64,000 nucleotides of DNA from Phytophthora sp. 'mugwort' (GCA_033558025.1 JAUCEF010000014.1:3038001-3102000), one strand, 5' to 3'. Positions 47,090 to 58,738 are shown, counted from the stretch's first letter. The notes: generated from the sequence alone by a model not told the origin. Numbers and translations: made by a program.

Positions 47090-49274
47090 ATTATGGAGTC
47101 CTCGGGTGAGGAGATTTTGGCTGAGATGGTCGCAGATACGGTGTCTTTGGCTGAGGACGTCCTTGGCATGGTACGTTGGACGAGGAGGTCCATGATGTGC
47201 TACATAACTTCATTGAGAAGAAGTCTAAGGATGTCTACTCTACGGCATCAGCAAATACGTTGTATGGCTTCATGGTAACAAGCCTTCTCTATTAAATCCA
47301 GCCTTACAAGCTCAAATGCGTGTGGCTGATGCTTCACGCCAGCATGCAGCGGTGCGGCAGTTTTTAATTCCACACCCTTCAACGTCTCTTGTCAACATTG
47401 AAGAAGCTACTGCAAAGGATTTCCAGCGATTTCTAATGTTTCTGCGAAAGGTTAACGGCGAGCGGCCTGGAAAATCGGTGTACCGCTCTATGCGCTCAAG
47501 TATATTCCATCTCTATCGCTTTATGGATCACAATGCCAGTTGATTTTGCGGCAGACATGAAACTTTTTCAAGGGGCTATAGCGAACATTGACCAAACGTT
47601 TGAGTGAAAAGTGCGCAGAGTCTAACAGAGAGCAAAGATCCGCTTGAGTTGTCTATGTATCAGCTAATTTGCAAAGTGATGCGACAGCAATCTCAAAAAG
47701 AGTATATTTTTGCTCATACTTTTCTGGTCCTGCCGTGGAATTTGATGTGCCGGGCTGGAAACTCTGTATCTATCGGTATCAGCACTTGCAATGGGACCAA
47801 GATGCACTTGTGATTCGATTCACTCACATGAAAAATGATCAAGAAGGCGAGCGTCCAGGGATGCCCGACACGTGTATGCAAATTCGCTGCAGCCCCGATG
47901 TATGTCCTGTGCTCTCAATGACTATATATCTGTCCATGTTTGGTTTCGACTCGAGATCTGTTGTTTCCCGGAAACAATCAATACGATCGTTATGCAAGGA
48001 TTTTGAGGAGAACACTCTCCTTACCTAAGGTCGCTGGCACTTTGTCTGGGTCTGATTTGAATTCTACAGATTTGGATCTCACTCTGCGCGCAAAGGCTCT
48101 GCTACTTTCGTTTCTAGCTGTTCTACTGCTGGGCCATCGTCAGCATCAATATGTTTAAAAGCAAGTTGGTGCCTCCCAGGTGTGCAAGACACATGCGTTC
48201 GGTACGAGGCAGCAGGAGATATGGTGGTTGGACGATTTGTAGCAGGTCTTCCTTTTGAATCGCCCAATTTCGCAACCCCCCCTTTTTTTTGAGACGCTGG
48301 ATGGCACAGTGAAGAAAGGAATGGACATGTGTTTCCCGGCGTCTCCACTAGCCATGCAGCCCGCATGCGTTATCTTTTTGGCGTCTTTGGTTTATCACTC
48401 CGAGTACCTGAAGAATAATCTCCATTCACTCCATCTGGTTCTCGTCCACATTATTCCGCGATCCGGATATGCTAGCCGCACTGCGGGAACGAGTCTCATG
48501 TTGCTGTTCTCACGAAAATCATTCGATACGCCCCACAGGTGTTCCGCCACACATCGGTATCCTGGTTGTCAACGCCTAGCAGACTAACTTACTGAGGTGG
48601 TGACGACTCTGAAGGATATGGTCCCCGCCCTAGCTGCACAAATCAATGAAATAATTTCAAAAAATAAATGAAATAATTTTAAAAACACTGAATAATAGAC
48701 AAATTGACAATGGGTTAGCCACCAAAAACTCAGTGAACGAAGCAATCCGAGCAGAAGTAAATGAAACTGGCCTTACCGAATTTCTGCAGTCTGCGCGGTC
48801 ATGTCGCCGTCCACGTCTGGCGACAATGATGATCTTACACACAATCCCCAACCCACGCTTCCCGTATTCACCTACAATGAAGTTCTGCATCGGGTTCCGC
48901 ACAACTTTGAGTTCCTCAAGGGAACAATATCTAATGCATGGGAGCTTTTGTGGTTTGGGAACCTTGCAAAGAGATACACGCCCATTCAAATCCTCGCACC
49001 TGCTGATATGCCTGATAGAAACAAAAGAAAGAGGCTGTCAGATTTTCGTTTTCTGATGACCCGAATTGAAAGCGAATTGATTCGGAGTGGCACCTTCACG
49101 GAGAGCCCCTCACTTGACCAAGCCCGTGACATGCTGCATTCCGCAACACGAAGCCTTCGTATCCACCATCGCACCACACGCAACCGCACGCGCCGTAAAG
49201 AGCAGCTACAATGGTCAGCAACAGTAAATCTTTTGCGTAAGAGCGACAAGTACTCCCGTGATAATATATCCTAA
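47090..49274 (+). pseudogene. Crypton: tyrosine recombinase plus GCR1_C-like domain
   Basis: Blocks in changing frames form one oomycete Crypton protein. The N-terminal core-binding part reads KDVYSTASANTLYGFM, then STSLVNIEEATAKDFQRFLM and NGERPGKSVYRSMRSSIFHL. The catalytic part has LVLPWNLMCRAGNSV with the first Arg, FTHMKNDQEGERPG, CPVLSMTIYL, then HSARKGSATF with the H-x-x-R pair (about 48080) and VRYEAAGD with the nucleophile Tyr. A C-terminal domain at 48800-49274 (FHRVPHNFEFLKGTI-like, RYTPIQILAPADMPDRNKRK) resembles the GCR1_C DNA-binding domain. Cryptons move through a recombinase rather than a DDE transposase. Several frameshifts inactivate it. Confidence 0.78.
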
Positions 49275-50005
49275 TTGCATATAGCTCAGCTCATTTACCT
49301 GCATGCGGCTATCCAGGATATGTGTCCGCAACGCTGTGTCCTTTTGGTTTGTGTATAGCGCGCCACGATCCTTTCTAGACAGTACGCCGAGAGCCTGTTC
49401 ACTTTTTTAATGCGTGTGGTACGCAACCGGGCCCGAAGCCAGTTAACTTACTACTGAGGGTCGCGCGTACCCAGGCCAAACCATGGCACGCTATACATCA
49501 CCAGAACAACCAAAAGCTGTGATTTTCTCGCGAACGTTCAATAAGCAAGCCACATCAATACCACAATAGCACCCGTTGGTCCAACGCGAACCATTCGCTG
49601 TCCACGCGCTCTGTCGCCAGCGCGATCAAGCCGTCTACAACGCGCAGCGCCAGCGTGGTCAAACCACTGGCGCCGTCCATGAGCTAATGGCGGCGCGGCC
49701 ACACCACTTGCGCTGTCCACGCGCTCTGCCGCCAGCGCGATCAAGTCGCTGACGCCGTCTGCAAGTCTGCAAGCGCAGCGAGGCGTTCGGCGTTTGTTTT
49801 TGTGAATGCTTCTTTACGATACCTTTGAAATGACATATGCAAATATAAAGGTTTGGTATTGTTGGATTCGGTCCAACGAAATCGTGTGTATTGAAGCGTA
49901 CCTTGCAATTTGTATCGACATCAATCTGAACTTCACAAAAAAGGGGACAATCCATCCGACACAAGCATACAGGAGAATCTGACATGGATTGGGATGGCAA
50001 CGCTA
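49275..50005. other. Spacer between Crypton and Tc1 element
   Basis: Contains a GC-rich repeated block at 49596-49748; otherwise nothing recognised. Confidence 0.5.
49596..49748. repeat. 38-bp GC-rich direct repeat with related middle unit
   Basis: CGCTGTCCACGCGCTCTGYC and its continuation occur at 49596-49633 and 49711-49748 with two differences. A related but shorter unit (CAGCGTGGTCAAACC) stands between them. Confidence 0.85.
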
Positions 50006-50250
50006 CACCCCCGGCCAAAAGTATACGAACACCTATACTTTTGCTACTAAATCAGCTATTATTGTGCGTTGAAAACTCTGCTTTCGATATATTGTGTGGA
50101 ATACGATATGGAGCACCGGATATGTCTTAACGTTGCGGATTTAATCGTTTGAGGGGAAGCTCACATACAAACATCTGTTTTGGCTGGCGAACAAAATATA
50201 CAAACAGAATCACTGACTAGCATCTCATATAAATTCCTATATTAATTGAT
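50006..50250 (+). repeat. Left terminal inverted repeat of the Tc1 element
   Basis: About 245 bp, roughly 80% identical by eye to the complement of 51338-51581. A well-conserved inner block includes GAACAGAATCACTGAC. Confidence 0.88.
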
Positions 50251-50280
50251 ATAAAAATTTGGTGGTCAGCATTCTTTTGC

Positions 50281-51347
50281 ATGGCCCGGCGCCCACTCCT
50301 CCAAGGTCAGCACTCATTCCTCCAAGTGATGGGGAGGGGAAAAGCGCTCACAGAAGAAGAAAAAGGAAGGACCCGAGGGCTCCACGAAGGTGTTGTTGGA
50401 ATTCGCACAATCGCAACGAGGACGCACCGCTCACCTGACGCCGTAATGCGAGCACTTCGACGCTCGAAGCAGACTCGGCATGTTTGTAGGCTAGGGAGAC
50501 CACTAGCGCTCACGGAGAAGACGCTGCGACATCTGGTACGCACTGCAGCCAAGGGGAACCGCTCCGCCAGCCAGCTCAAGGACCAGCTGGCACTGACGTG
50601 CTCCGTACGCAGGGTTCGGCGCTCCATCTCGGCAGTCGACTGGCTAGTCTGCTCCAAGATGGAGAATATGTTGCAGCTGTCAGCCGCCCACAAGGCTGCA
50701 CGAATAGCGTGGGCGAAGTCGATGATTGTCCGGCCGGACGACTGGGCGCAAGTCATATTTTACGACGAGAAAAAGTGGAATCTGGACGGAGACGGCCTCC
50801 TGCACTATTCGAGAGACCTGTACCAGCCGCCGCGCCAGACGAACAGGCGGCAAATGGGCGTTGGCAGTGATGGTATGGTCCGGCTTTAGTGCTGCTGGGA
50901 AGACTGAGCTAGCTGTGCTCGCGGTGTGGCAAGCTTCAGAACACTACGTCTATACGTTGTCTGAATACTTGCTTCCCTTTGCCCATCTACAGTATGGCGT
51001 GGGCTTCATCTTCCAGCAAGACAACGCTGCGATCCACACATCGCGGGAGACCCAAGCTTTCTTTGAGGATCAGAGCGTGCAGGTAACGGATTGACCGGTA
51101 CGCTCGCCAGATTTAAATCCTATCGAGAACTTGTGGGCCATCATGTCCTAAGATGTTTACCGCAACGGCGTACAGTACGACAATGTAGCCTCTCTCATCG
51201 CGGCGTTGTATAATGCCTGGGACAACATCTCCATCGAGACCACGTCGAAGTCGATCGACTCCGTGCCTCGCAGGTGCATCGAGGTAACGAGAAGAAAGGA
51301 AACAGGACTCACTACTAATCGTACCACTCCTATTACCATCACTTAAT
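50281..51347 (+). pseudogene. Tc1-like DDE transposase with frameshift and two stops
   Basis: The first frame (50281-50889) holds two helix-turn-helix units (GRGKALTEEEKGRTRGLHEG; RNASQLKDQLAL-like) and the first catalytic Asp in VIFYDEKKWNLDG. A one-base frameshift near 50850 moves the reading to WALAVMVWSGFSAAGKTELA, then FIFQQDNAAIHTSRETQAF with the second Asp. Stops replace a Trp codon at 51093 (TD*PVRSPDLNPIENLW) and a residue near 51150. The C-terminus PRRCIEVTRRK is intact. The stop codon at 51345 lies inside the right inverted repeat. An alternative start is MGRGKAL at about 50329. Only three lesions suggest fairly recent death. Its nearest relative here is the relic at 23391. Confidence 0.87.
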
Positions 51348-51581
51348 ATAGGAATTTCTATGGGATGCTTGTCAGTGATTCTGTTCGTAAATTTTGTCCG
51401 GCAGCCAACACGTTTTTTTTATGTGAGCTCCCCCTTCGGCGCTTAAATCTGCAACATTAATACATATTCAGTGCTCCCTACCGTATTTCACACAACATTT
51501 CAAAAGCAGCGCCTTCAACTCGCAATAATAGCTGAGTAAGAAGCAGAAGTATGGGTGTTCGTATACTTTTGGTCGGGAGTG
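51338..51581 (-). repeat. Right terminal inverted repeat of the Tc1 element
   Basis: Partner of 50006-50250. It contains the last bases of the transposase reading frame, so the coding region overlaps the repeat. Confidence 0.88.
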
Positions 51582-51583
51582 TA

Positions 51584-52280
51584 CAACGTTGCAAATAAGT
51601 TTGAAATACTGATACGGTCTGTCAGTATTTTTTTTATCCGAGCGAGCTTTCAGGTCGAGTCGTTGCGCTTGATGATGCTATGAAAAGGTAAGTGAACGTC
51701 CGCTTCAGCTGCCCTGGTCGTCAGCTACTCCCGGCAGCGAGGTCACGTGTCAGTCGAGGTGCGTGGAATACAAATATACACGTCCATTACTGCACTTAAA
51801 TCTTCTCTGCTCTCCTACTTGCTTCCTGCTTGATCCCCGCTTGATCCCTGCGTGTCGAGTTCGAGACTGAGATCTAACTGCATATGCAATGCACCTTGAC
51901 GGCCCTCGTAGAACCTCCTGTTGCTCGTTGCTGTCCAGGTATTTAGTCCCTCGGCGCATGTTCTCCAGCGTCCTCGTCCCCACTAATGAGGCGACGAGTA
52001 CTGGAAACTTCACTTGCTGATTTGAGGCTAACGGTAACCAGTGGTGGTCACTGCGGGCTTTTGATTATTGGGAAATTGAATTTTGGGGGTACCCTCCCAC
52101 CCAGACAGAAAATAGTTTTTTTTAGCAACTGTGAATTGAGGCAAGAAATGTAGCATGCGAGTAGACTACTTGTCGCCAAGTCGATCACTCGAGCTGGCGA
52201 CGTACCGAGCGACGAGCTAAGCAAGCAAAAGATAATTAGTAACAGCAACAACAACAGTTGTTGTTGAGTTAGAATCCTAA
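51584..52280. other. Unassigned stretch
   Basis: No gene recognised. Contains small direct repeats such as CAACAACAACAGTTGTTGTTG near 52240-52263, a short palindrome. Confidence 0.45.
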
Positions 52281-52740
52281 CTAGGCGTACCTCGAAGCCG
52301 TTGGCTCGTGCCGTGGGTCGCTCTCGAGGGAGCACACGACGCTCGCCGACGCGTACTCTGGTAGTCCCAAATAGATAATTCATACTGCATCTCGAAGTCG
52401 CGCATAATCTGTGGCGCAAAAGGCTGAGCGGTCTCCGAAGTGAGCTCTTCGAAACCGAGCCACTGGGCAAGGTACAGCGTCGGACCGTTAATACGGCGCT
52501 TGACCCAAATTTATTTAAGGTCGTATTCGTCGTCCTCCAGCGTAGATTCTTCAGACGCGGCTGCCCTAATGCGCTCACCACGGGCAATGATGTTGACGTC
52601 ATCATCATTAGAAGCGCCGTCATCTTGCAAGTTGACGGGACTCCGGGAAGTGACAATGGCAGCGCCGCCAACGTGGCTGAACTGCCCACGCAGACGCTGC
52701 AGATTGATGCCTGGCGCTGAAGGGGGGGGGGGGGGGGGTG
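52281..52740 (-). pseudogene. Chromodomain-like protein remnant
   Basis: One minus-strand frame reads INLQRLRGQFSHVGGAAIVT, then NIIARGERIRAAASEES, an acidic EDDEYDLK, a stop, then IWVKRRINGPTLYLAQWLGF and IMRDFEMQYELSIWDY. The part after the stop follows the chromodomain pattern (Y-x-V/L..I..RR.NG...YL..W.GF). A single TAA breaks the frame and a G17 tract sits at its 5' end, where the frame becomes uncertain. It may be a host gene fragment or a detached piece of a chromovirus; I cannot decide. Confidence 0.4.
52722..52738. repeat. G17 homopolymer
   Basis: Seventeen consecutive G on the plus strand, at the upstream edge of the chromodomain-like remnant. Length errors or slippage here would shift its frame. 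Confidence 0.95.
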
Positions 52741-53195
52741 AGAGGCACTACGGCGGTTCGTAGCTTGGCAAATGTGATGAAAATGTGTGAATGAGATCAC
52801 GCGAGCGGCTGTCGATGGCATATACACAAAAATTGGATAGCCTCTATTATATAATATACACCGTTTATTCGTTACTACTCCGTCCAGTAAATAAATAATA
52901 ACCCGTATAAACGCATAAACAAAGCGTTACCGAAACCGCTCACATCTCTATTGTAATCTGGTTATAAATACTGTAAGAGATGAAAAAAGTTCTCTATTGT
53001 TGGCAGGCTATAATTATTAAGCGAATATGGCAGTGTGATATTTACGGCAGCGAGCCAATTCGCATGGTTGTTCAGAAAGAGTTTTTCAGTGAGTTACGAC
53101 TGCCGTTTGCAGTAGGGTGCAGGGCAACTTCGACACCCTTTGAAGAATTCGTAATAGTGCGGCAAATCGAAGCTCGAATGAACAGCTCCGATAGA
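52741..53195. other. Unassigned stretch before the Gypsy A fragment
   Basis: AT-rich, no recognised coding sequence. Confidence 0.45.
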
Positions 53196-54819
53196 ATGTG
53201 ATATGCTCTCCACTCGTTGAGTTTTCATTGGACAAAGCGGTGCATGCTTCGACAGGCTTCACCCCGTTCTACTTGAACGGTCTCACACACCCTTGCATTC
53301 CGCTGAAGCCACCACTTTGTGGTCCTGGGCTTAGTGGGGAAGGGATAGCCGATGAGCTAGCTGATATCAGCCCAGCTGCAGTTCGCAAGCAAGTTGACAT
53401 GTTCGCGTCTACTTGTTTAAGTGTATTAAGACAAATACGCGATGCGATGGCTGAAAGATGTTCAGAAGGAACAGGCCGATGCAAAGGGCAGAAGCAACAT
53501 TAAGTGTTTATGGTCGGTGACAAAGTTATTAAACGCTAAAAATCTACCTACACATGCAGTGTCTGCAGACTCTAAGACCAAGTTGCGCCCGCGCTTCCTT
53601 GGACCTTTTAAGGTCGTGATCAGGAAGGGCCTTGCGTACACGCTCAATCTTCCGAAGAAGATACGTGTACACCCCGTGTTTTACGTAGGCTTCCTTATGC
53701 CGTATCGAGACCCGCCTCGGGTGAGCGTGGAGGCCTTGGCGCCACAACCGGTGACTGGCCAAAGCGCAGGAGGCGCACGAGGAGGTCCAACTGACCACGT
53801 AGCTCAGCGAACGAACGGTCCAGCGCTTCGAAGCGACGAGCAGAGGACTGCTCTAGGAGCTCCAGACGGTTGGCAACCGAGGCAGGAGACTGAAATCAGT
53901 CGACCCGATGATGCACCTCATCGATCTCGTCAGCGAGACGGTCATGGTGACTCGTTGCCCACTGCAGCGAGTCGAACAGGATCTGCACCCGCTTCTCGAC
54001 CCCTAGCAGATCACTGCGCGAGGATCCAGCGGGTCATCGACCCCCACCGCTGTTTCTCGATGAGCAGGGAACTTCCACTATCATGTGGAGCGCTTAGTGG
54101 CACGGCGTCGTCGCCAGGGTCGTACCCAATATCTTGTGAAGTGGAGGGGTTATCCTTACTCACATAACTCTAGGGAGTACGAGATCCCCTCGGCAAGATT
54201 GCTCTGACGTCGTGGACGCTTTCGATCGACGCGATCAGCAGAGCCCCGAGGGCCAGATACCGAGGCGTCGCTTGCCTGGCGCTTCCCGGCAATAGCCGCT
54301 GGGAGCCAAGGCCAGCAGCAGAGCTGTCGCTCTGGTCTTGAAGAGGAGCGGCCTCACGAGCGTGAGAGCCGCTAGCTGTGACAGCAGAAGCACCGAGTGC
54401 GAGAGAGCCCTGGGGGCGAGGCCGGTAGGCAGGGGGTAATTTGCGTTTCGCTTTGAGTTCCGCAAACTCAAAACGGAGTCGACGTTCGACTCGAACATCA
54501 ATTTCACTGGAACTAGCCCGAAGGGCATCAACGGAAGAGAGCTTGCGAACTCCTTCTACCCAACTTTGGAATTGACCCTCGTCTTCCCAAGACGTCTCTC
54601 CTAACAGGAGCACGACTAGGTAAGTCCGCACCGGCGGACCGGGCCGTGCCGAGCTTGCACTTGCAGACGCTCACGATACTCGCGATGAGTAGTCACTTAA
54701 GGAGTCAAGTATCTCTCTCTGAAAGACTCTCGCGCGGCGAGCTCGTCGGGCGTTGCGGCCGCCGGACCAATAACGTATGTGTTTTAAGCAACTCCGATGC
54801 TGCTCGGCGAGCCACTTTG
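53196..54819 (+). mobile_element. Truncated copy of Gypsy family A
   Basis: Matches 20620-22250 of the complete element closely. On the plus strand it holds the integrase end (STGFTPFYLNGLTHPCIPLK, ADISPAAVRKQVD), the linker and the chromodomain (about 54070-54207, YLVKWRGYPYSH). On the minus strand it holds the antisense ORF. It starts abruptly near 53196 and stops at 54819 exactly where the LTR of family B begins, so B inserted into it. TTG-to-TGG junction: CACTTTG then TGGTGG. Confidence 0.85.
54170..54819 (-). pseudogene. Second copy of the Gypsy A antisense ORF
   Basis: Minus frame 54631-54170 reads DEGQFQSWVEGVRKLSSVDA, then VERRLRFEFAELKAKRKLPP, nearly the same as at 22060-21594. Upstream (54819-54640) the reading VARRAASELLK also matches, but with a frameshift and a stop. 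The family B LTR cuts off its N-terminal half. The two copies differ by few bases over the last about 460 bp (for example SSID/SSVD and WKD/WED). Confidence 0.62.
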
Positions 54820-55755
54820 TGGTGGAGTGGATCCACTGAATTTTGGTAGTATCCCAACTCACACGCACTGCGCCAGATACCGACTAACAGAGGGGGTACT
54901 CCGACGGCCGTGCAGTTGCTGAGTGGTTCACCTTGTGTACCCGTCGGCGATCTGGTACTGCTCTCTCGTTGACACGAGATGAGCAATTGGTAGACCTTGG
55001 ACGTTCTTGTGGGGACTTGGGAGGGGGTGGATCTGCGCGGGTATTCCTGCCCACGAGATCCGATGTTGCTTTGGTCTTGAGCTCTGCGTAGACATTGTGG
55101 ATCCGTAATAGAAATACGAGATCCGGAGTTGTTCCTTCTTGAGGTGTCCTTGCTCCTTATCGGAGTTGTCCTTGTTCCTTTACGATGCTTACGCCTCCAA
55201 TAGCGGGATCTTGAGGGGAGGGGGGGATGAAATCAAAGGGCGAGCGTGACCTGGCCAAGCTATCCAGGGGCTGCCACGTGTGCAGGAAGATCGCCAAAGC
55301 TTAGACTTGGTCTATGTATGGGGCCAATAGAAATTCCCTATACTATAGTCAAGTCTGTCTTCCAGTGCAAATTCGGTTCTGATTTATACCTTAGCCTATC
55401 TACCTTCGGATCTCATCCCGAAGCCTATCCTACGGACTACTTATAACCCAGGATCCCATCTCTGACCTATTCCTGGCCACCCGTCTCCGCTCTACCTCCC
55501 TTTAGATACGGATCTTCAACCCGGTGTGCACTAAACTGATCGGATCTAGTACTTAGACCTTAACCACGGGACGGATCCAGGATCCGTACCATATACAGAC
55601 CTGACGTGTCGCATGGTCTGGATCCATCACCTTGACGCTGTTATGGCTGCCGCTGCTGACATTGATCTTCTGGCTGCCGGTCAACTTCCATCTTATCCGG
55701 ATCTGCAATACCACAACCGCCCTTGACACGTTGTGACCACGGCGCAACGGTAACA
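54820..55755 (-). repeat. 3' LTR of Gypsy family B
   Basis: 936 bp; read on the minus strand it starts TGTTACCGTTG and ends CACTCCACCA. A related solo LTR lies at 4900-5810 in the opposite orientation. About 19 GATC sites occur where about 4 are expected by chance. Confidence 0.82.
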
Positions 55756-55817
55756 CCCTTTGTCACGTGATCCACACTTCAACCCACCGCCGTCTACCCA
55801 GATCAAGCTTCTTTACC

Positions 55818-58738
55818 ATGTTATCTGCCCACCACGCCCATGACTCTGACGCCACGCCTCGCGCTGCCGTATTCGCCGGGCAAGGTCTGTCTCCGGACAC
55901 TCCTCCTCCATATGCGCACTGTGACCACGCGCCGTCGGATCCTTCAGCGGCGGCAACTCCGGTGGTGCTGGATCTATCCGCTGCGAGCCGGGGCAAGGTC
56001 TATCCACACCTTCGTTGGTGCCTACGACGAGTTGCTGGCCAAGCATCAGCAAGCCCTGCGGGATCTGGTTGCTGCGCGCCGCCACAACGAAGAACTCCAC
56101 ACGTTGGCCAAGCCCAACTGGACGACTGCGCGCTCGTTCGTGGACTTCGTCCAGCACCGCTACGACGTTACCCAGGGGCGACTTCGTCAAGTCACGCAGC
56201 TTGAAGCCGAAACGCGTCAAGAAGCTGACCGTCTCCGCGTGGAGGTCCAGGGTTTCGGCTATCTGCGGCGCACTACGCCTTGCTAAAGAAACCAGCGCGG
56301 AGGCGTATACCCGCCTGCAAGACTATGCCCTCGGTCTGGAGCGTCGCTTATATCTGACCATGGTAGTGCCGCGCCAGCCGATCCGCCCAGGGCTGCCCCT
56401 TCCCTTGCGCAGGATCTGCAGGATGAAGCGACCGGGCTGAGGCAGCGATCCACCGACCTCGAGCAGCAGTGTCAAACCGCTCAATCCGAGCGTGACGTGG
56501 CGTTCAGAGGTCTCTTTCGCCTTTGAAGGACCAAGCGGATCTTCAGTGTAGCCACGAGCAGCGGAAGCAGCATGTCCGTGATCTGGAACGTGAAGCTCAG
56601 TGACTGCGTGAAGAACTACACCAAGTGCACCAACGGCTCGACGGATCGGTGCCTGTGGCAGATCTGTATGCTGCACGGATCGAGCTGCACGCCCGAGGTG
56701 AGCGGATTCTCGAGCTAGAGGGTTTTCTTGACAAGGCTGAGCGTCGCCGTGCAGATCTTCACAGGGTTCACAATCATACCGTGGGTAAGCTAGATGTTGA
56801 CCGAGAAGAGATCGAGCGCCTGAAGCGTTCGCTGGGAGCAGCTGATCGGGATTACGCGCCTGCCGAAGATTCACTGCACATGACTGAATACCAGCTCCGT
56901 AATCTCCCCGTGGATCACAAGACACTCGAAGCTGCTCGCGACACGATCACTCAAGAACTCAAGGGGACCCAGGGTCAGGTGCCCAGTGCGAACACCAAGA
57001 TCTGCGCCGGCGCTCAAGATCGGCGGGATCTGGAGTTTACGGTGGCCCAACTGACTCAGCTCGCCAGCGGCGCGATCAGGCGCGCCTGGACCTCGACAAT
57101 GGTATGCAGGAGGGGCAGAAATATTTCAAGGCCCAGAGAGATCTCCTTGAGCAGATCTCCGACATGCAGCAAGCGTACCAGCTGGTCCGCCAACATCTCG
57201 ATCGACTCGGCGGTCAGCACGAGCTTCTGTCGCAAGATCACCAAGGCCTCCTAGGCAAGCACGACTCGGCCGTCATGGAGCGGGACAGCGCTCTCGACAG
57301 CTTAGTGTCGCTCGCCTCGGCCACCATGCGGAGTTCGTCGGTGGGACGTAGCGGTCGGTCTAATTCCATGGCTCGCAGTGACCAGGCTTCTTCCAAGAGG
57401 CTCTTGAGTCCACCCGCTTCTCCTCCCTACGAGGATCCGAGCCCGCCGAAGAAGGTGCCTCGTTCCTCATCCCTGCGGTGGATGGCGCAACTACCTCCGG
57501 ATTGGCCTCGAAGGTGCCTTCAGTCCAACCAGGATCCTCGTTGGATCTCTTGTTGACGCCGCGGCTGAGGTCGGTGATGGAGACTATGACTTCCCCGGTA
57601 CAGGATCTGGATCTAGCTCCGATCCCGGTTCCAGCTCTAGCAGTAGTGGATCCGACAATGACGAACTCCAACTGGCTCTGGCGCGATCCCGGTCGACGCA
57701 GTTTTTCTGCGGAGATCTCCGGTGGAGCGGGATCTCAAGTTACGCCCATCGTGGTCGACCAAGATCCGAACTCCGCTGAAGCGCGGAGGAAGATATGGAT
57801 GGCGCGATCCAGGCGGCCGGTACACCCGATCCTACCCTTTCTACCGTTACACCCGCCACGGATCCCGCTTCCCAGCCGTTCGATTCTGAGGACAGTTTTC
57901 TCCCCGGCTTCCATCAGCCGCGGGTCGTGTCGCGGACGGGGTAGCACATTGGGATCCTTCCCAAATTAGTGTGCTTACCCTCGATACCCTCACGCCCCGA
58001 ATCCTGATCGACAACCGGGTTCTCCCGGCCGGGTGGATGTTTCCTGAGCGTACCAGTCGTGGGGGGCAACTGGAGCCTTCGCGTTACGCTCCGGGCTTGC
58101 TCATGAAGGAGAACAACCTGGCGCTGTACAGGGGGGAGCCGTGAAAGGCCTTGACGTATCAGCCTTGGAGCCGCTGGCTTTTGATCCAGCCAGATCCGCC
58201 GACGTGGCAGCGCTTGCAACGAGCTATCGGGCCTACGAGGAGGATCACCGTCAGGCATACGGGAAGCTAATCATTCCTTCCCGATCCCAAAGTCCGAGCG
58301 CGATGCGCACGCGTGGTTCGCGTTTTTTTACCATGGGCGCAAGAATCGGAGCTCGCACGCTCGCGCAAAGTTCCGGATCTACAAGATCAGATCTTCGAGA
58401 AAGCTTGCCGGACGGGCTGCTGCGACCTGAATTTTCTGCTAGATCCGGTGTTCATGCGTTTTCTTTTGCGGTCCGAAGACGGAGTGGTCGCAGAGGGACG
58501 GGATCCGCCCCAAGATTTGATCGCGGCTCTCGTGGACTGTGACAGGAGCGCCTCGTGGCACAATCACTTCAGCATGGATCCGACTTCTCCGTCTCGACTT
58601 CGCCCCCCCCCCTCTTTTAGCTCTCGATTCCAACTGTCTTCAGGTAACCAGCGCCTCGTCGAAGTCGAGACGATCCGCCTCATCAACGGATCTCACAGGC
58701 TTCAATTTGGACACATGCACCACCGGAAAAGGTGGTAA
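55818..58738 (+). pseudogene. Antisense ORF of Gypsy B: long coiled-coil protein
   Basis: Reading opposite to pol from an ATG at 55818 (MLSAHHAHDSDATPRAAVF), successive frames join into one protein of roughly 950 residues. AYDELLAKHQQALRDLVAAR is followed by VTQLEAETRQEADRLRVEVQ, then LQDEATGLRQRSTDLEQQ, then LELEGFLDKAERRRADLHRV and REEIERLKRSLGAADRDY, then YQLVRQHLDRLGGQHELLSQ. This is a heptad-rich coiled coil. A Ser/Pro-rich segment follows (SSSVGRSGRSNSMARSDQAS, SSDPGSSSSSSGSDNDE), then a C-terminal block (EKACRTGCCDLNFLLDPVFM). At least six frameshifts or stops break it. Its end overlaps the end of pol tail to tail. The function is unknown. Confidence 0.62.

Larger units (their letters stand above)
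50006..51581 (+). mobile_element. Tc1-like transposon with long terminal inverted repeats
   Basis: A 1576-bp element is bounded by TA at 50004-50005 and 51582-51583. The ends read CACCCCCGGCCAAAAGTATA (left) and the complement CACTCCCGACCAAAAGTATA (right). The inverted similarity runs about 245 bp inward on each side, ending with ATTCCTATATTAA. It encloses one transposase frame on the plus strand that is broken by a frameshift and two stops. Confidence 0.93.
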
